Source of the DNA: Paenibacillus sp. UNC451MF
Lineage (GTDB): Bacteria; Bacillota; Bacilli; Paenibacillales; NBRC-103111
Direction of reading: 5' to 3'
DNA: 64,000 bases
Assembly: GCF_000686845.1 (NCBI RefSeq)
Contig: NZ_JMLS01000005.1
Span: 225,672 to 289,671 of the forward strand
In this document: one piece after another, positions 33,284 to 40,571 of the stretch
Position numbering within the stretch: position 1 is the stretch's first letter
How the letters are laid out: every line of letters begins with the position of its first letter
Program-made: the position numbers and the translations under genes
Notes under the pieces: model-generated
Databases searched by the model: none
What the model was told of the DNA's origin: nothing
Seen by the model: the letters and a program-made list of their open reading frames with translations, nothing else

Positions 33284-34453
33284 TTAATATTTCACCACAG
33301 GCCACTTCTCCTTGCGCAGCGAGTGCATTAGCTCCGGTGAAGCATGCAGGGTATCTTGCACAAGTTGATGCGGAGTTAAAGCCATCCACTGGTTCAGGGA
33401 TACGTCGGCGAACCGATTGCTCTTGAACATTTCCAGAAACCATAAGCTCTGATTGCCGGTGTTCTGGATATAATGTCCAAAGGCAAACGGAACGTAGCCC
33501 ACGTCCCCGGCCCGGACGTCAAAGGTTCTGGCTTTACCGTTCGCGGCGAATACGGTCATGCGGCCTTGGCCTGTAAGATAATACTGCCATTCATCATTGT
33601 TCGGATGCCAGTGCATTTCCCTCATTCCTCCAGGCTCAATCTCGACCAATGCGGCTGCGATGGCAGTTGAGATCGGGAAGTTGGTAGAGTCTACGATGCG
33701 GACCGTTCCGCCTGGAGTGCGGATGGGCTCTTGGGCATACAAGTGATGAGTGAAGCTCAAAGGGATGGTTCCTTGGGGGTCTGCAACCTGTTGAGAAGCA
33801 AGAGGCCCGGGGACGCCGGCTTGGAATACATATCTCTGCTTGTTCGGAATGTTGGCGAAGGCACTCTCCGGCACGCCGAAATTGGCGGCCAGGACGTCCT
33901 TCGGCGTATGCGCGAACCAGTCCGTGATGCTTAAGGTGTTGTTGTCGGAGAAGGCCCCGTCATCAAAGACAAGCAGAAATTCGCATCCTCCCTCCAAGCC
34001 TTGGATGGAGTGGGGAATGCCTGGCGGAAAATACCACAAATCCCCTTGTCCCACGTCTGCAATGAAATTTCGTCCATCCTGATCGACGGCCGTAATTCGA
34101 GCACGTCCCAGAAGCATCAGGGACCATTCCGCCTGCTGATGCCAGTGGAGCTCCCGGACTCCACCTGGCGTGAGGCTCATGTTAACGCCTGACAGAGTTG
34201 TTGCGATGGGGAGCTCCCTAACTGTAACCTCACGAGCCCAACCACCATGCTCTAAACGCATGTTGGTATCCGAGAACGAAAATCTCATGTTAGGCATAGT
34301 GCCCGCATCGGTTGAGGGAGGTACGAGCATATCAGGGTTTTGCAGGTCGCGCATAACATCTCTCGGCCCTAGATCAACGTTCCCAGCACCGTCAGCCCGG
34401 ATTGGCTGAGGCACTTTGACTTCTTCTGATCGATGAGGCGGCTGTCTGTTCAT
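33284..34453 (-). CDS. Bicupin oxalate decarboxylase (OxdC/OxdD-like)
   Basis: A 389-residue bicupin that would convert oxalate to formate and CO2 using Mn. The N-terminal cupin has H103, H105, E109 ([10 protein letters not shown]) and H148; the C-terminal cupin has [11 protein letters not shown] and [10 protein letters not shown]. The N-terminal lid, SENST in B. subtilis OxdC, reads SDNNT here (about 169-173), a Glu-to-Asp change at the proposed proton donor. There is no signal peptide; in Bacillus, OxdD is a spore-coat protein. ATG at 34453 is preferred because AGGAGG lies 6 bases ahead, whereas the ATG at 34459 abuts it. Plant oxalate use fits the pectin context. Confidence 0.92.
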   Translation of the reverse strand: MNRQPPHRSEEVKVPQPIRADGAGNVDLGPRDVMRDLQNPDMLVPPSTDAGTMPNMRFSFSDTNMRLEHGGWAREVTVRELPIATTLSGVNMSLTPGGVRELHWHQQAEWSLMLLGRARITAVDQDGRNFIADVGQGDLWYFPPGIPHSIQGLEGGCEFLLVFDDGAFSDNNTLSITDWFAHTPKDVLAANFGVPESAFANIPNKQRYVFQAGVPGPLASQQVADPQGTIPLSFTHHLYAQEPIRTPGGTVRIVDSTNFPISTAIAAALVEIEPGGMREMHWHPNNDEWQYYLTGQGRMTVFAANGKARTFDVRAGDVGYVPFAFGHYIQNTGNQSLWFLEMFKSNRFADVSLNQWMALTPHQLVQDTLHASPELMHSLRKEKWPVVKY

Positions 34454-34719
34454 TTGCATCCTCCTTTAAATTTTCACATGAGGTTTCTGAAGCCGTTTTT
34501 CAATTTCATAGTTTCTCTACAGGCTCGGTTTTCGAAGAAAACCTACTTATTTTTCTAATTTATGCTGTGGACGACTTTTCCTATGTCGGATTAAATGATG
34601 GAATGACAGCCTTAATTAACGTTGCAAACGAACAGGGATTCAGATGTCACTTGAGGAATAAATAAGGTAGCGCAGCAGCGGATATCTAAAGGTGCAGCTA
34701 TAGAGGGGAATGAATTCAA

Positions 34720-35451
34720 ATGACAACTCAAATCGCGTTGATCACAGGAGCTGACCGTGGAGTAGGACTGGGCTTGGTTAGTGAACTGCTCAGTCAAGGA
34801 TTCACTGTGTTTGCAGGGAGATATGCTTCTTCAGAGGGGCATTTGCAGCAGCTTCAATCTGAGTATAAGGACAGATTGAAGCTGGTTGATTTGGATATTG
34901 CCGATGGGGACAGCGTCAAAGCAGCGGCGTCTATAGTCGGGCAGTATACCGACCACATTGACCTCTTAATTAACAATGCCGGAATTCTTGGAGATATAGA
35001 AGCGACCGTAATGGATGAGCTGGATTACTCGGAAATGCAGCAGGTGTTTAATGTCAATACACTGGGGACACTGCGTGTAACACAAGCATTCCTGCCTATG
35101 CTGCTCAAGAGTGCGCGTAAGCTACTTGCCAACATCTCTTCGGAGGCGGGAAGCGTCGGAAGCTGTACCCGTATTAACTGGTACGCGTATTGTATGTCCA
35201 AAGCGGCGCTTAACATGCAGTCGGCGCTCATCTACAACCAGTTTAAAGCACAAGGGCTGAAGCTGCTCGTGCTGCACCCAGGCTATGTGCAGAGCTATAT
35301 GCATGGTGAGCTGAATACAAAGGCATCTCTCACGGTAGAGCAGGCGGCTGCCAACATTGTACGTGTAATCGATAATTATGATTCCTATGAATCCATTGAC
35401 GGCAAACCGCCATACATTCATACAGCCACAGGAGAGCGGCTAGTGTGGTAA
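34720..35451 (+). CDS. Short-chain dehydrogenase/reductase
   Basis: A 243-residue classical SDR. The Rossmann loop is TGADRGVGLG near residue 10, the NNAG motif is at about 86, and the catalytic Tyr-Lys pair is YCMSK with the Ser in NISSEAGS upstream. It resembles the carbonyl/C-factor-like SDRs (CsgA type). The ATG start has GAGGGGAATGA upstream. It stands 59 bases before the ThuA-like gene in the same direction, so they may be co-transcribed. The substrate is unknown. Confidence 0.9.
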   Translation: MTTQIALITGADRGVGLGLVSELLSQGFTVFAGRYASSEGHLQQLQSEYKDRLKLVDLDIADGDSVKAAASIVGQYTDHIDLLINNAGILGDIEATVMDELDYSEMQQVFNVNTLGTLRVTQAFLPMLLKSARKLLANISSEAGSVGSCTRINWYAYCMSKAALNMQSALIYNQFKAQGLKLLVLHPGYVQSYMHGELNTKASLTVEQAAANIVRVIDNYDSYESIDGKPPYIHTATGERLVW

Positions 35452-35510
35452 TAACCTGGGCAATGCGGATGTAAATGAAGTTTTATTTATAAAAGGAAGG
35501 GGAAGTTGGC

Positions 35511-36176
35511 ATGGCGGAGGTTAACGAAAAAGCAGGACAAGCCATTGTGCTCGGTGACGTTGAGCGGATGATTTATCATCCATTGGACCGTATTGAGAAG
35601 GATTTGAATGAAATACTTGGAGAGCACTTTGCTGTAACTTTTACCGAGGATTATGAAGTGATGCATAAGGAACGTATCAGAAGCAGCAATGTATTCGTCT
35701 CCTATACGGATCGTTGGGACGGTCCGGTGACGGACGAGCAGGCGGAGGGCTTGATCCAATTCGTAGAAGAGGGAGGTGGCCTCGTTGTGCTGCACACGGG
35801 GGTTTCGCTCAGCGCACATGATAAGCTGTTAGAGCTTATAGGTGCCCGGTTTACAGGCCATCCTCCATATCAAATGCTGGACTTTGATTCAATAGTGACA
35901 GGTGAGTCGGGCAAGCGGCATCCGATCGTACAAGAGCTGGAGCCTTTTCGATCAGAGGATGAGCCTTACCGGTATGCTTTTGCAGAAGGCGTTGAGAAGC
36001 AAATCATTCTCCAGTATACCCTGGATGGAGAGAGCTATCCTGCAGCTTGGGTGCGACATGTCGGGAAAGGCCGGATGGTATCGCTGATGCCCGGCCATAA
36101 TTCCAATTCCCTGCAGCATCCTCAGGTGCGTAAGCTTATTTTGAGAAGCTGTCTTTGGGCTGCGGGTAGGATTTAA
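35511..36176 (+). CDS. ThuA-like domain protein
   Basis: A 221-residue protein of the ThuA family (class I glutamine amidotransferase-like fold), named for trehalose utilisation and often found near sugar catabolic genes. Family segments include FVSYTDRWDGPVTDEQAEGL, GGGLVVLHTGVS, GHPPYQ, HPIVQELEPF, EPYRYAF and GKGRMVSLMPGHN. GGAAGGGG precedes the ATG. No catalytic Cys is evident. A role in sugar or keto-sugar metabolism is possible but not shown. A terminator-like hairpin follows. Confidence 0.88.
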   Translation: MAEVNEKAGQAIVLGDVERMIYHPLDRIEKDLNEILGEHFAVTFTEDYEVMHKERIRSSNVFVSYTDRWDGPVTDEQAEGLIQFVEEGGGLVVLHTGVSLSAHDKLLELIGARFTGHPPYQMLDFDSIVTGESGKRHPIVQELEPFRSEDEPYRYAFAEGVEKQIILQYTLDGESYPAAWVRHVGKGRMVSLMPGHNSNSLQHPQVRKLILRSCLWAAGRI

Positions 36177-36222
36177 AAAGAGTGTACGCAGGTGTGTGCG
36201 CTTTAAGGGATCGTCCTGAGGT

Positions 36223-36260
36223 AAATGGCATCGGCATTGAACCGGTGCTATTTTATTTTT
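36223..36260 (+). terminator. Terminator after the ThuA-like gene
   Basis: AAATGGCATCGG pairs with CCGGTGCTATTTT (G-T pairs tolerated) and is followed by ATTTTTT. Confidence 0.7.
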
Positions 36261-36264
36261 TACT

Positions 36265-36302
36265 AATATTCCTTGACGGGAATATTCCTTTTGGTGTATA
36301 TT
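36265..36302 (+). promoter_or_regulatory. Sigma-A promoter with overlapping inverted-repeat operator for the arsR-type gene
   Basis: -35 TTGACG (36273-36278) and -10 TATATT (36297-36302) are 18 bases apart. The inverted repeat AATATTCC-6-GGAATATT (36265-36286) spans the -35 box, a good autoregulatory operator candidate. Confidence 0.7.
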
Positions 36303-36380
36303 CATATCAACGGAAGATAACTATAGTGATGAAGGAGATGAGATGATACCTGGAGACCACTACTTAACGAGGTGAGCAGC

Positions 36381-36725
36381 ATGTCAGGGAAGAATCCGGG
36401 CATAGACATGACGATGCTGAGCGCTTTGGCGGAACCTAATCGAAGGGATATCGTCGAGCTATTGCGCGACGGTCCCCTGACCGTGGGGGAAATCGCCGAT
36501 AGGCTGGGACTTCGTCAGCCCCAAGCCTCGAAGCATTTGAAGGTGCTTAGCGACAACGGGATTTTGGAAGTGAAGGCCGAAGCTAACCGCCGGATCTACA
36601 AGCTCCGGCCCGAGCCCTTCCAAGCGCTGGATTCTTGGGTAAAGTCATTCCAACGCATCATGGAGGAAAGATTCGACAATCTGGAAGACTACTTGCGGGA
36701 ACTGCAAAACAAGGAAAAATCATAA
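36381..36725 (+). CDS. ArsR-family transcriptional regulator
   Basis: A 114-residue winged-helix repressor. The helix-turn-helix is clear (LTVGEIADRLGLRQPQASKH, LKVLSDNGILEVKAE). No metal-binding Cys motif is present. It belongs to the ArsR type commonly paired with AHSA1/SRPBCC proteins, as here. ATG at 36381 has GAGGTG 6 bases ahead. The next gene starts 30 bases after its stop. The promoter at 36273 carries an overlapping inverted repeat, which suggests self-repression of the pair. Confidence 0.92.
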   Translation: MSGKNPGIDMTMLSALAEPNRRDIVELLRDGPLTVGEIADRLGLRQPQASKHLKVLSDNGILEVKAEANRRIYKLRPEPFQALDSWVKSFQRIMEERFDNLEDYLRELQNKEKS

Positions 36726-36755
36726 AATCATTCAAATCGATGAGGAGGAATTACA

Positions 36756-37271
36756 ATGTCAAACAACGCAATAGTTTCGAGGGTAGAGAATGATCGGGTA
36801 CTGGTGCTGGAGCGCGTTTTCGATGCGCCGCGCGATCTCGTGTTCAAGATGTTTAAAGAGCCTGAGCATCTTAAACGCTGGTGGGGACCGAGAGGCTGGG
36901 AGGTTCCGGTTTGCAACATCGATTTCCGTCCGGGTGGCGTTTGGCACTACTGCATGAAGTGCGTCGATCAGAATCAAGGTGAATTTTATGGTATGGAATC
37001 TTGGGGCAAAGGCGTTTATAAGGAGATAGTTGAGCCTGAGATGATCATCTATACCGATTACTTCTCAGATGCTGAAGGCAATATGAACGACACCATGCCT
37101 TCGACCGATATTACGTTGGAATTCATCGATTTGGGTGGCAAGACGAAGCTGGTCAACCGTGCTGAGTATGTGTCCGCAGAGGCTCTCAAGACCGTTATGG
37201 ACATGGGCATGCTGCAGGGCATCACCGAAACTTGGGACCGTCTGGAAGAGCGCCTGAACGAGGTTAAGTAA
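36756..37271 (+). CDS. SRPBCC/AHSA1-family protein
   Basis: A 171-residue protein of the START-like SRPBCC fold (activator of Hsp90 ATPase homologue 1-like). Characteristic segments are RVFDAPRDLVFKMFKEPEHL, KRWWGPRGWEVPVCNIDFRP and GGVWHYCMKC near the N-terminus and MLQGITETWDRLEERL at the end. Such proteins bind hydrophobic ligands; the ligand here is unknown. GAGGAGG precedes the ATG. It forms an operon with the ArsR gene, ending at a strong hairpin. Confidence 0.92.
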   Translation: MSNNAIVSRVENDRVLVLERVFDAPRDLVFKMFKEPEHLKRWWGPRGWEVPVCNIDFRPGGVWHYCMKCVDQNQGEFYGMESWGKGVYKEIVEPEMIIYTDYFSDAEGNMNDTMPSTDITLEFIDLGGKTKLVNRAEYVSAEALKTVMDMGMLQGITETWDRLEERLNEVK

Positions 37272-37290
37272 GAGTAAAAATATAGGGATG

Positions 37291-37325
37291 GCCGCCTGGC
37301 TCTGAGAGCAGGCGGCTGTTTTCAT
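37291..37325 (+). terminator. Terminator of the arsR-AHSA1 operon
   Basis: GCCGCCTGGCTCT pairs with AGAGCAGGCGGC and is followed by TGTTTTCATTTT. Confidence 0.85.
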
Positions 37326-37408
37326 TTTGGCATTTTCTTTGAAACCCGTGGGTAGTCCTTTGCCGCCCATACCTTTGAAATGATTAGTAGGTGCGGCCAT
37401 CCAGTACT

Positions 37409-37897
37409 TTAGCTAAAAGATTCCGTAACTCTTTTATCCTTAACGAATTTAACAAATAAATACCGAACAATAGGCCCTACAATTAGGAGTTGTAGAGGGA
37501 AAGCGAAGATAAAATTTTTAAAAACTAATGCAAAATAACTCTCAATTAATGTTTCTCCCATTAGGCTGTTAGATAAGTAAGAAGCCACCAATCCATAAAG
37601 AGACATACAGAGAACCATTCCACTCACCATAAAAAATGCAAGAGATAGAATCACAAATACCTTCTTAGATTTGTCATATGGTAATGATAGAGCAATTTTC
37701 TTTGCCACTGGACCGACAATAAATAATTCCAATAAGGAGGCAATAATAAAGATCAGAACAAGTTGAATAAGTATTTCCGTCAGGGATATCGTGCCAATTA
37801 AGCCGTTTGTAAATAAATTATAAAATGTCATGAATACGACCATCCCGGAGCACATCATCAACCCAAAATACAAATCTTCTTTCTTAGTTGCTGGCAA
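37409..37897 (-). CDS. DUF2798-like membrane protein (two repeats)
   Basis: A 162-residue integral membrane protein with four hydrophobic helices arranged as two similar halves (GLMMCSGMVVFMTFYN with LLELFIVGPVAKKIA, and FFMVSGMVLCMSLYG with LQLLIVGPIVRYLF), the pattern of DUF2798 proteins. The function is unknown. The TTG start has GAGGATG ahead. The gene is clearly AT-rich compared with its neighbours, suggesting separate origin. It is monocistronic. Confidence 0.83.
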   Translation of the reverse strand: MPATKKEDLYFGLMMCSGMVVFMTFYNLFTNGLIGTISLTEILIQLVLIFIIASLLELFIVGPVAKKIALSLPYDKSKKVFVILSLAFFMVSGMVLCMSLYGLVASYLSNSLMGETLIESYFALVFKNFIFAFPLQLLIVGPIVRYLFVKFVKDKRVTESFS

Positions 37898-38061
37898 TTT
37901 CCATCATCCTCTCTGTTTACCCTTGTTATTATAGAGATAGTGGAAGCCTCCGCATAAGTGAACATTCTGTGAATATTTGCTGTGCTCCAATGGGAACATT
38001 TCTACCTTTTTTCCTATCTATCCGTGTTAACAGTGAAGGCCATTCAACGAATATGAATGTA

Positions 38062-38094
38062 AAGAGGCTCTCTGAATGCAGAAGCCTCTTTTTT
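38062..38094 (+). terminator. Rho-independent terminator in the gap upstream of pspC
   Basis: AAGAGGCT pairs with AGCCTCTT and is followed by TTTT. No gene that I can support ends just before it on the plus strand. The rest of the 378-base gap 37898-38275 shows nothing recognisable. Confidence 0.65.
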
Positions 38095-38275
38095 GCGTTG
38101 TTACGGCTTCCTCCCGTCCCAGGTCAGAGGGCTTCCCCGACTTAGGCCTAGGTTACAAAACCGTCGCCGGTCCATTTTGCCGACAACGAGTTCCTACTAC
38201 AATAAAGACATGAAGAACAGAGGCTAACAAGAACATTGAAACCTAACGAGTAACAATAAAAAAGGAGAACCTGCC

Positions 38276-38476
38276 ATGACAAAACTATTTCGTTCAACAT
38301 CCAATCGGAGATTAACCGGATTGTGCGGAGGATTAGGTGAATATTTGGGCATTAGCCCTACGTTGATTCGTCTCATTACGATTATCGCGGCTTTCTGCAG
38401 CTTCGGAACGACGATGCTGATTTATTTTATCGCAAGCTTGTTCATTCCAAAGCAGTCTTACGTTCATTATTTGTAA
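38276..38476 (+). CDS. PspC-domain protein
   Basis: A 66-residue membrane protein consisting of a PspC domain (KLFRSTSNRRLTGLCGGLGE, then YLGISPTLIRLI and a hydrophobic helix ending FIPK). PspC proteins take part in envelope-stress responses with PspA/LiaH. AAAGGAGA precedes the ATG. The pspA-like gene starts 37 bases after its stop, so the two form an envelope-stress operon. Confidence 0.93.
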   Translation: MTKLFRSTSNRRLTGLCGGLGEYLGISPTLIRLITIIAAFCSFGTTMLIYFIASLFIPKQSYVHYL

Positions 38477-38513
38477 TAACGGATAAATTCTAACTTATAG
38501 GAGGATTCTAAAC

Positions 38514-39167
38514 ATGGGAGTATTAAAAAGATTGGTCGATATGTCAAAAGCCGCAGCACACGAGGCATTGGATAAATGGGAACAGCCGGTGACGATGCTG
38601 AATCAATATCTCCGCGATATGGAGGAGGAGATTCACTCGGTAGAGCAGGCGCTCACGAAGCAGACGGTTTCCGAGCGCAGGTTAGAGCAGCAAAAGACTG
38701 AAAGCGAGCGTGGCGCTGAGCTGAGTGAACGAAAAGCAGCGGAGGCATTAGCCGCAGATCGTACCGTGGAAGCACGGCAAGCGGTGGAAGCCAGATTGAC
38801 CTATCTGGACAAAGCTGCGCAGTATGCAGAAGCTTATGAAGCGTCCAAGCAGCGTTCCGCTGAACTTGCCTATCAGCTAACCCAAGCCAAAACGGAGTAT
38901 GCTAGTATGCAGGCCAAACGGAATGAGCTGGCTGCTCGTGCCCAGAAAGTGGAGGGTAGAACGTTGGGTGCCAATAAGCAAGTCTTTAGTTATGGTGTTG
39001 AAACGGGAACGGCGGCCCGAGGCTTTCAAAGAATCGAAGAGACGATCATGCAGAAGGAAGCGCAAGTGGAGCTGTTGAGCTCTATGAAGGCTGAAGCTGC
39101 TGCATCAAGAGAAGCTTTGATCGAAGAGCAGCTGAAGAGAATAAAAAGCAATGTCGCTTCCTCATAA
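38514..39167 (+). CDS. PspA/IM30-family protein
   Basis: A 217-residue, almost fully alpha-helical coiled-coil protein of the PspA/IM30/LiaH family that assembles on the inner leaflet of stressed membranes. The amphipathic N-terminus (MGVLKRLVDMSKAAAHEAL) and the family signature ending YLRDMEEEIHSVEQALT are visible. AGGAGGA precedes the ATG. It is encoded with a PspC-domain protein. A weak hairpin (39230-39253) follows. Confidence 0.93.
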   Translation: MGVLKRLVDMSKAAAHEALDKWEQPVTMLNQYLRDMEEEIHSVEQALTKQTVSERRLEQQKTESERGAELSERKAAEALAADRTVEARQAVEARLTYLDKAAQYAEAYEASKQRSAELAYQLTQAKTEYASMQAKRNELAARAQKVEGRTLGANKQVFSYGVETGTAARGFQRIEETIMQKEAQVELLSSMKAEAAASREALIEEQLKRIKSNVASS

Positions 39168-39229
39168 TCCGAGATAGGTGATTATTGAGAAATATCAGAG
39201 TCCATTAAATAGTTGAGGATAGCTGTGCG

Positions 39230-39253
39230 AGCTCCGGAGATTTCCGGGGCTTT
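39230..39253 (+). terminator. Probable terminator after the pspA-like gene
   Basis: AGCTCCGGA pairs with TCCGGGGCT; the T-run (TTCT) is short, so efficiency is uncertain. Confidence 0.55.
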
Positions 39254-39292
39254 CTGTGTACCTAATGTAAAGTTATTTTGAAAAAAGTGCAA

Positions 39293-39392
39293 TCATCCAC
39301 AGAGTTATTCACACAGTACACAGCCCATTATGATATACTGTGCATAAGTTTATTACTGTCTATTAACATATCCACATACCGAGATGTCCACA
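39293..39392. other. Cluster of DnaA-box-like sequences
   Basis: Within 100 bases there are TTATTCACA (39305-39313, perfect TTATNCACA), TTATGCACA on the minus strand (39339-39347, perfect), TCATCCACA (39293-39301) and ATATCCACA (39368-39376), each one mismatch from TTATCCACA, and ATGTCCACA (39384-39392, two mismatches). The intervening DNA is AT-rich. The 396-base gap 39168-39563 otherwise holds a hairpin and the gntR promoter. No dnaA, dnaN or other origin genes are nearby, so this is a candidate non-origin DnaA cluster. Confidence 0.65.
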
Positions 39393-39488
39393 TGGTAACT
39401 ATCCATACAACTCCTCCTCCAATTGTATTGCCTTTCCCTTGATTGCTATTTCCAATATTTAATTCTATTGATCAGGTAAAAGATCATA

Positions 39489-39526
39489 TTGACGAAGTTT
39501 TTTGTATTTTGTATTATGTATACATA
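39489..39526 (+). promoter_or_regulatory. Promoter of the gntR gene with overlapping palindromic operator
   Basis: -35 TTGACG (39489-39494) and -10 TATTAT (39512-39517) are 17 bases apart. The perfect 12-bp palindrome TATGTATACATA (39515-39526) overlaps the -10 box, as expected for GntR/FCD autorepression. Confidence 0.72.
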
Positions 39527-39563
39527 GAACGAATTGTCGATTTGATGAAAGGTGTAGGTTGAA

Positions 39564-40229
39564 ATGGCTCCATCCAAGTTTAATTTAAAACCGATTGATA
39601 AACCAACAACCACCAAAGAGAGGGCATACAACGAGATTAAGCATGTGATTTTAAGCGGCTACATTACATCTGAAGAAATTTTTACAGAAGTCAAGCTGGC
39701 CGAATTGCTTAATACGTCACGCACTCCGGTGAGGGAGGCTTTGGCCGATCTGATTAAAGAAGGGCTGATCGTCTCGATTCCGCGCAAAGGTATGGCTGTT
39801 CGTAAAGTAACGGAAAGCGAAATGGAGCAAATCTTCTTACTTCGCACTACGATTGAAACCAAGGTTATCCAAAAGCTTGCCGAAACCATCAGACCGGAGC
39901 AGCTAGAAGAGCTAAGGGACATCTGCAAAGAGCAGGAAGAAGCTATGTCGAACAATGATGATATCGCTTTCATTAAGTTGGATCAGACCTTTCATATTGC
40001 TTTAACTCGATTTGTCGAGTATGAATTGATCGAGCAAATGCTGCTGAATTTGCATAATCTTTCACAGCTGATCGGGCTTCGCGCTATTCGAAAGAGCAAC
40101 CGGATGAAAGAAGTGCTGGAGGAGCACCTGGACATTATCTCTGCCATTGAACGCAAGAATGTCGAGGAAGCCGCTATCGTTATGACGAAGCATTTGGATA
40201 ACACCAAAGAATCCGTTATTAGCAAATAA
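39564..40229 (+). CDS. GntR-family regulator with FCD domain
   Basis: A 221-residue regulator. The N-terminal winged helix is complete (TTKERAYNEIKHVILSGYI, VKLAELLNTSRTPVREAL, ADLIKEGLIVSIPRKGMAV) and the rest is the all-helical FCD ligand domain with the metal-binding-type His residues (DQTFHIALTRF, LEEHLDIISAIERKN). FCD regulators usually sense a carboxylate substrate or intermediate of the adjacent pathway. It precedes the monooxygenase-TRAP cluster by 342 bases on the same strand. An ATGTATACA motif occurs both over its own promoter and before the first catabolic gene, supporting a local regulon. Confidence 0.93.
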   Translation: MAPSKFNLKPIDKPTTTKERAYNEIKHVILSGYITSEEIFTEVKLAELLNTSRTPVREALADLIKEGLIVSIPRKGMAVRKVTESEMEQIFLLRTTIETKVIQKLAETIRPEQLEELRDICKEQEEAMSNNDDIAFIKLDQTFHIALTRFVEYELIEQMLLNLHNLSQLIGLRAIRKSNRMKEVLEEHLDIISAIERKNVEEAAIVMTKHLDNTKESVISK

Positions 40230-40314
40230 CTCATGGAGTGAAGGATGCTATAGTCAAAATAATGAAATCGCCATTTGGGAAAGGCCTCCAGAGAGGTTCT
40301 TTTCAGAGTAAAAA

Positions 40315-40328
40315 AGCAAACGCTTACA
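40315..40328 (+). promoter_or_regulatory. Candidate catabolite-response element (cre)
   Basis: AGCAAACGCTTACA matches the CcpA cre pattern TGWNANCGNTNNCA at all but two positions (the first T and the W). It lies 86 bases upstream of the -35 box of the catabolic operon. Confidence 0.45.
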
Positions 40329-40413
40329 CTATTTATTGAAATATTTGGGTTGGTGACTCTCAATCTATTATGTCATATTTCATTACACAATTCGACAATT
40401 TTCTTTGAAAGTA

Positions 40414-40442
40414 TTGACTTAAAACTTAAAAAGTCGTAAGAT
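40414..40442 (+). promoter_or_regulatory. Promoter of the monooxygenase-TRAP operon
   Basis: -35 TTGACT (40414-40419) and -10 TAAGAT (40437-40442) are 17 bases apart, about 130 bases upstream of the first gene. Confidence 0.6.
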
Positions 40443-40509
40443 CAAGTCAGTTAATATAACATGAAAGTTAAATTCAAACGTAGTAAACCACCTTTTTTTT
40501 AAGAGTTCA

Positions 40510-40518
40510 ATGTATACA
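40510..40518. promoter_or_regulatory. ATGTATACA motif shared with the gntR operator
   Basis: ATGTATACA is the same core as in TATGTATACATA at 39515. It lies downstream of the predicted start site and 54 bases before the monooxygenase gene, suitable for repression by the adjacent GntR protein. Confidence 0.55.
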
Positions 40519-40571
40519 CAACACATAATACTAAGTACAAACAAATGGAAAAGATGGAAGGATGATCAGCG

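Noticed and set aside
39293-39392. The DnaA-box cluster as the chromosomal replication origin
   Set aside because: No dnaA, dnaN, recF, gyrB, rpmH or parAB homologues lie nearby, and the flanking genes are pspA and gntR types.
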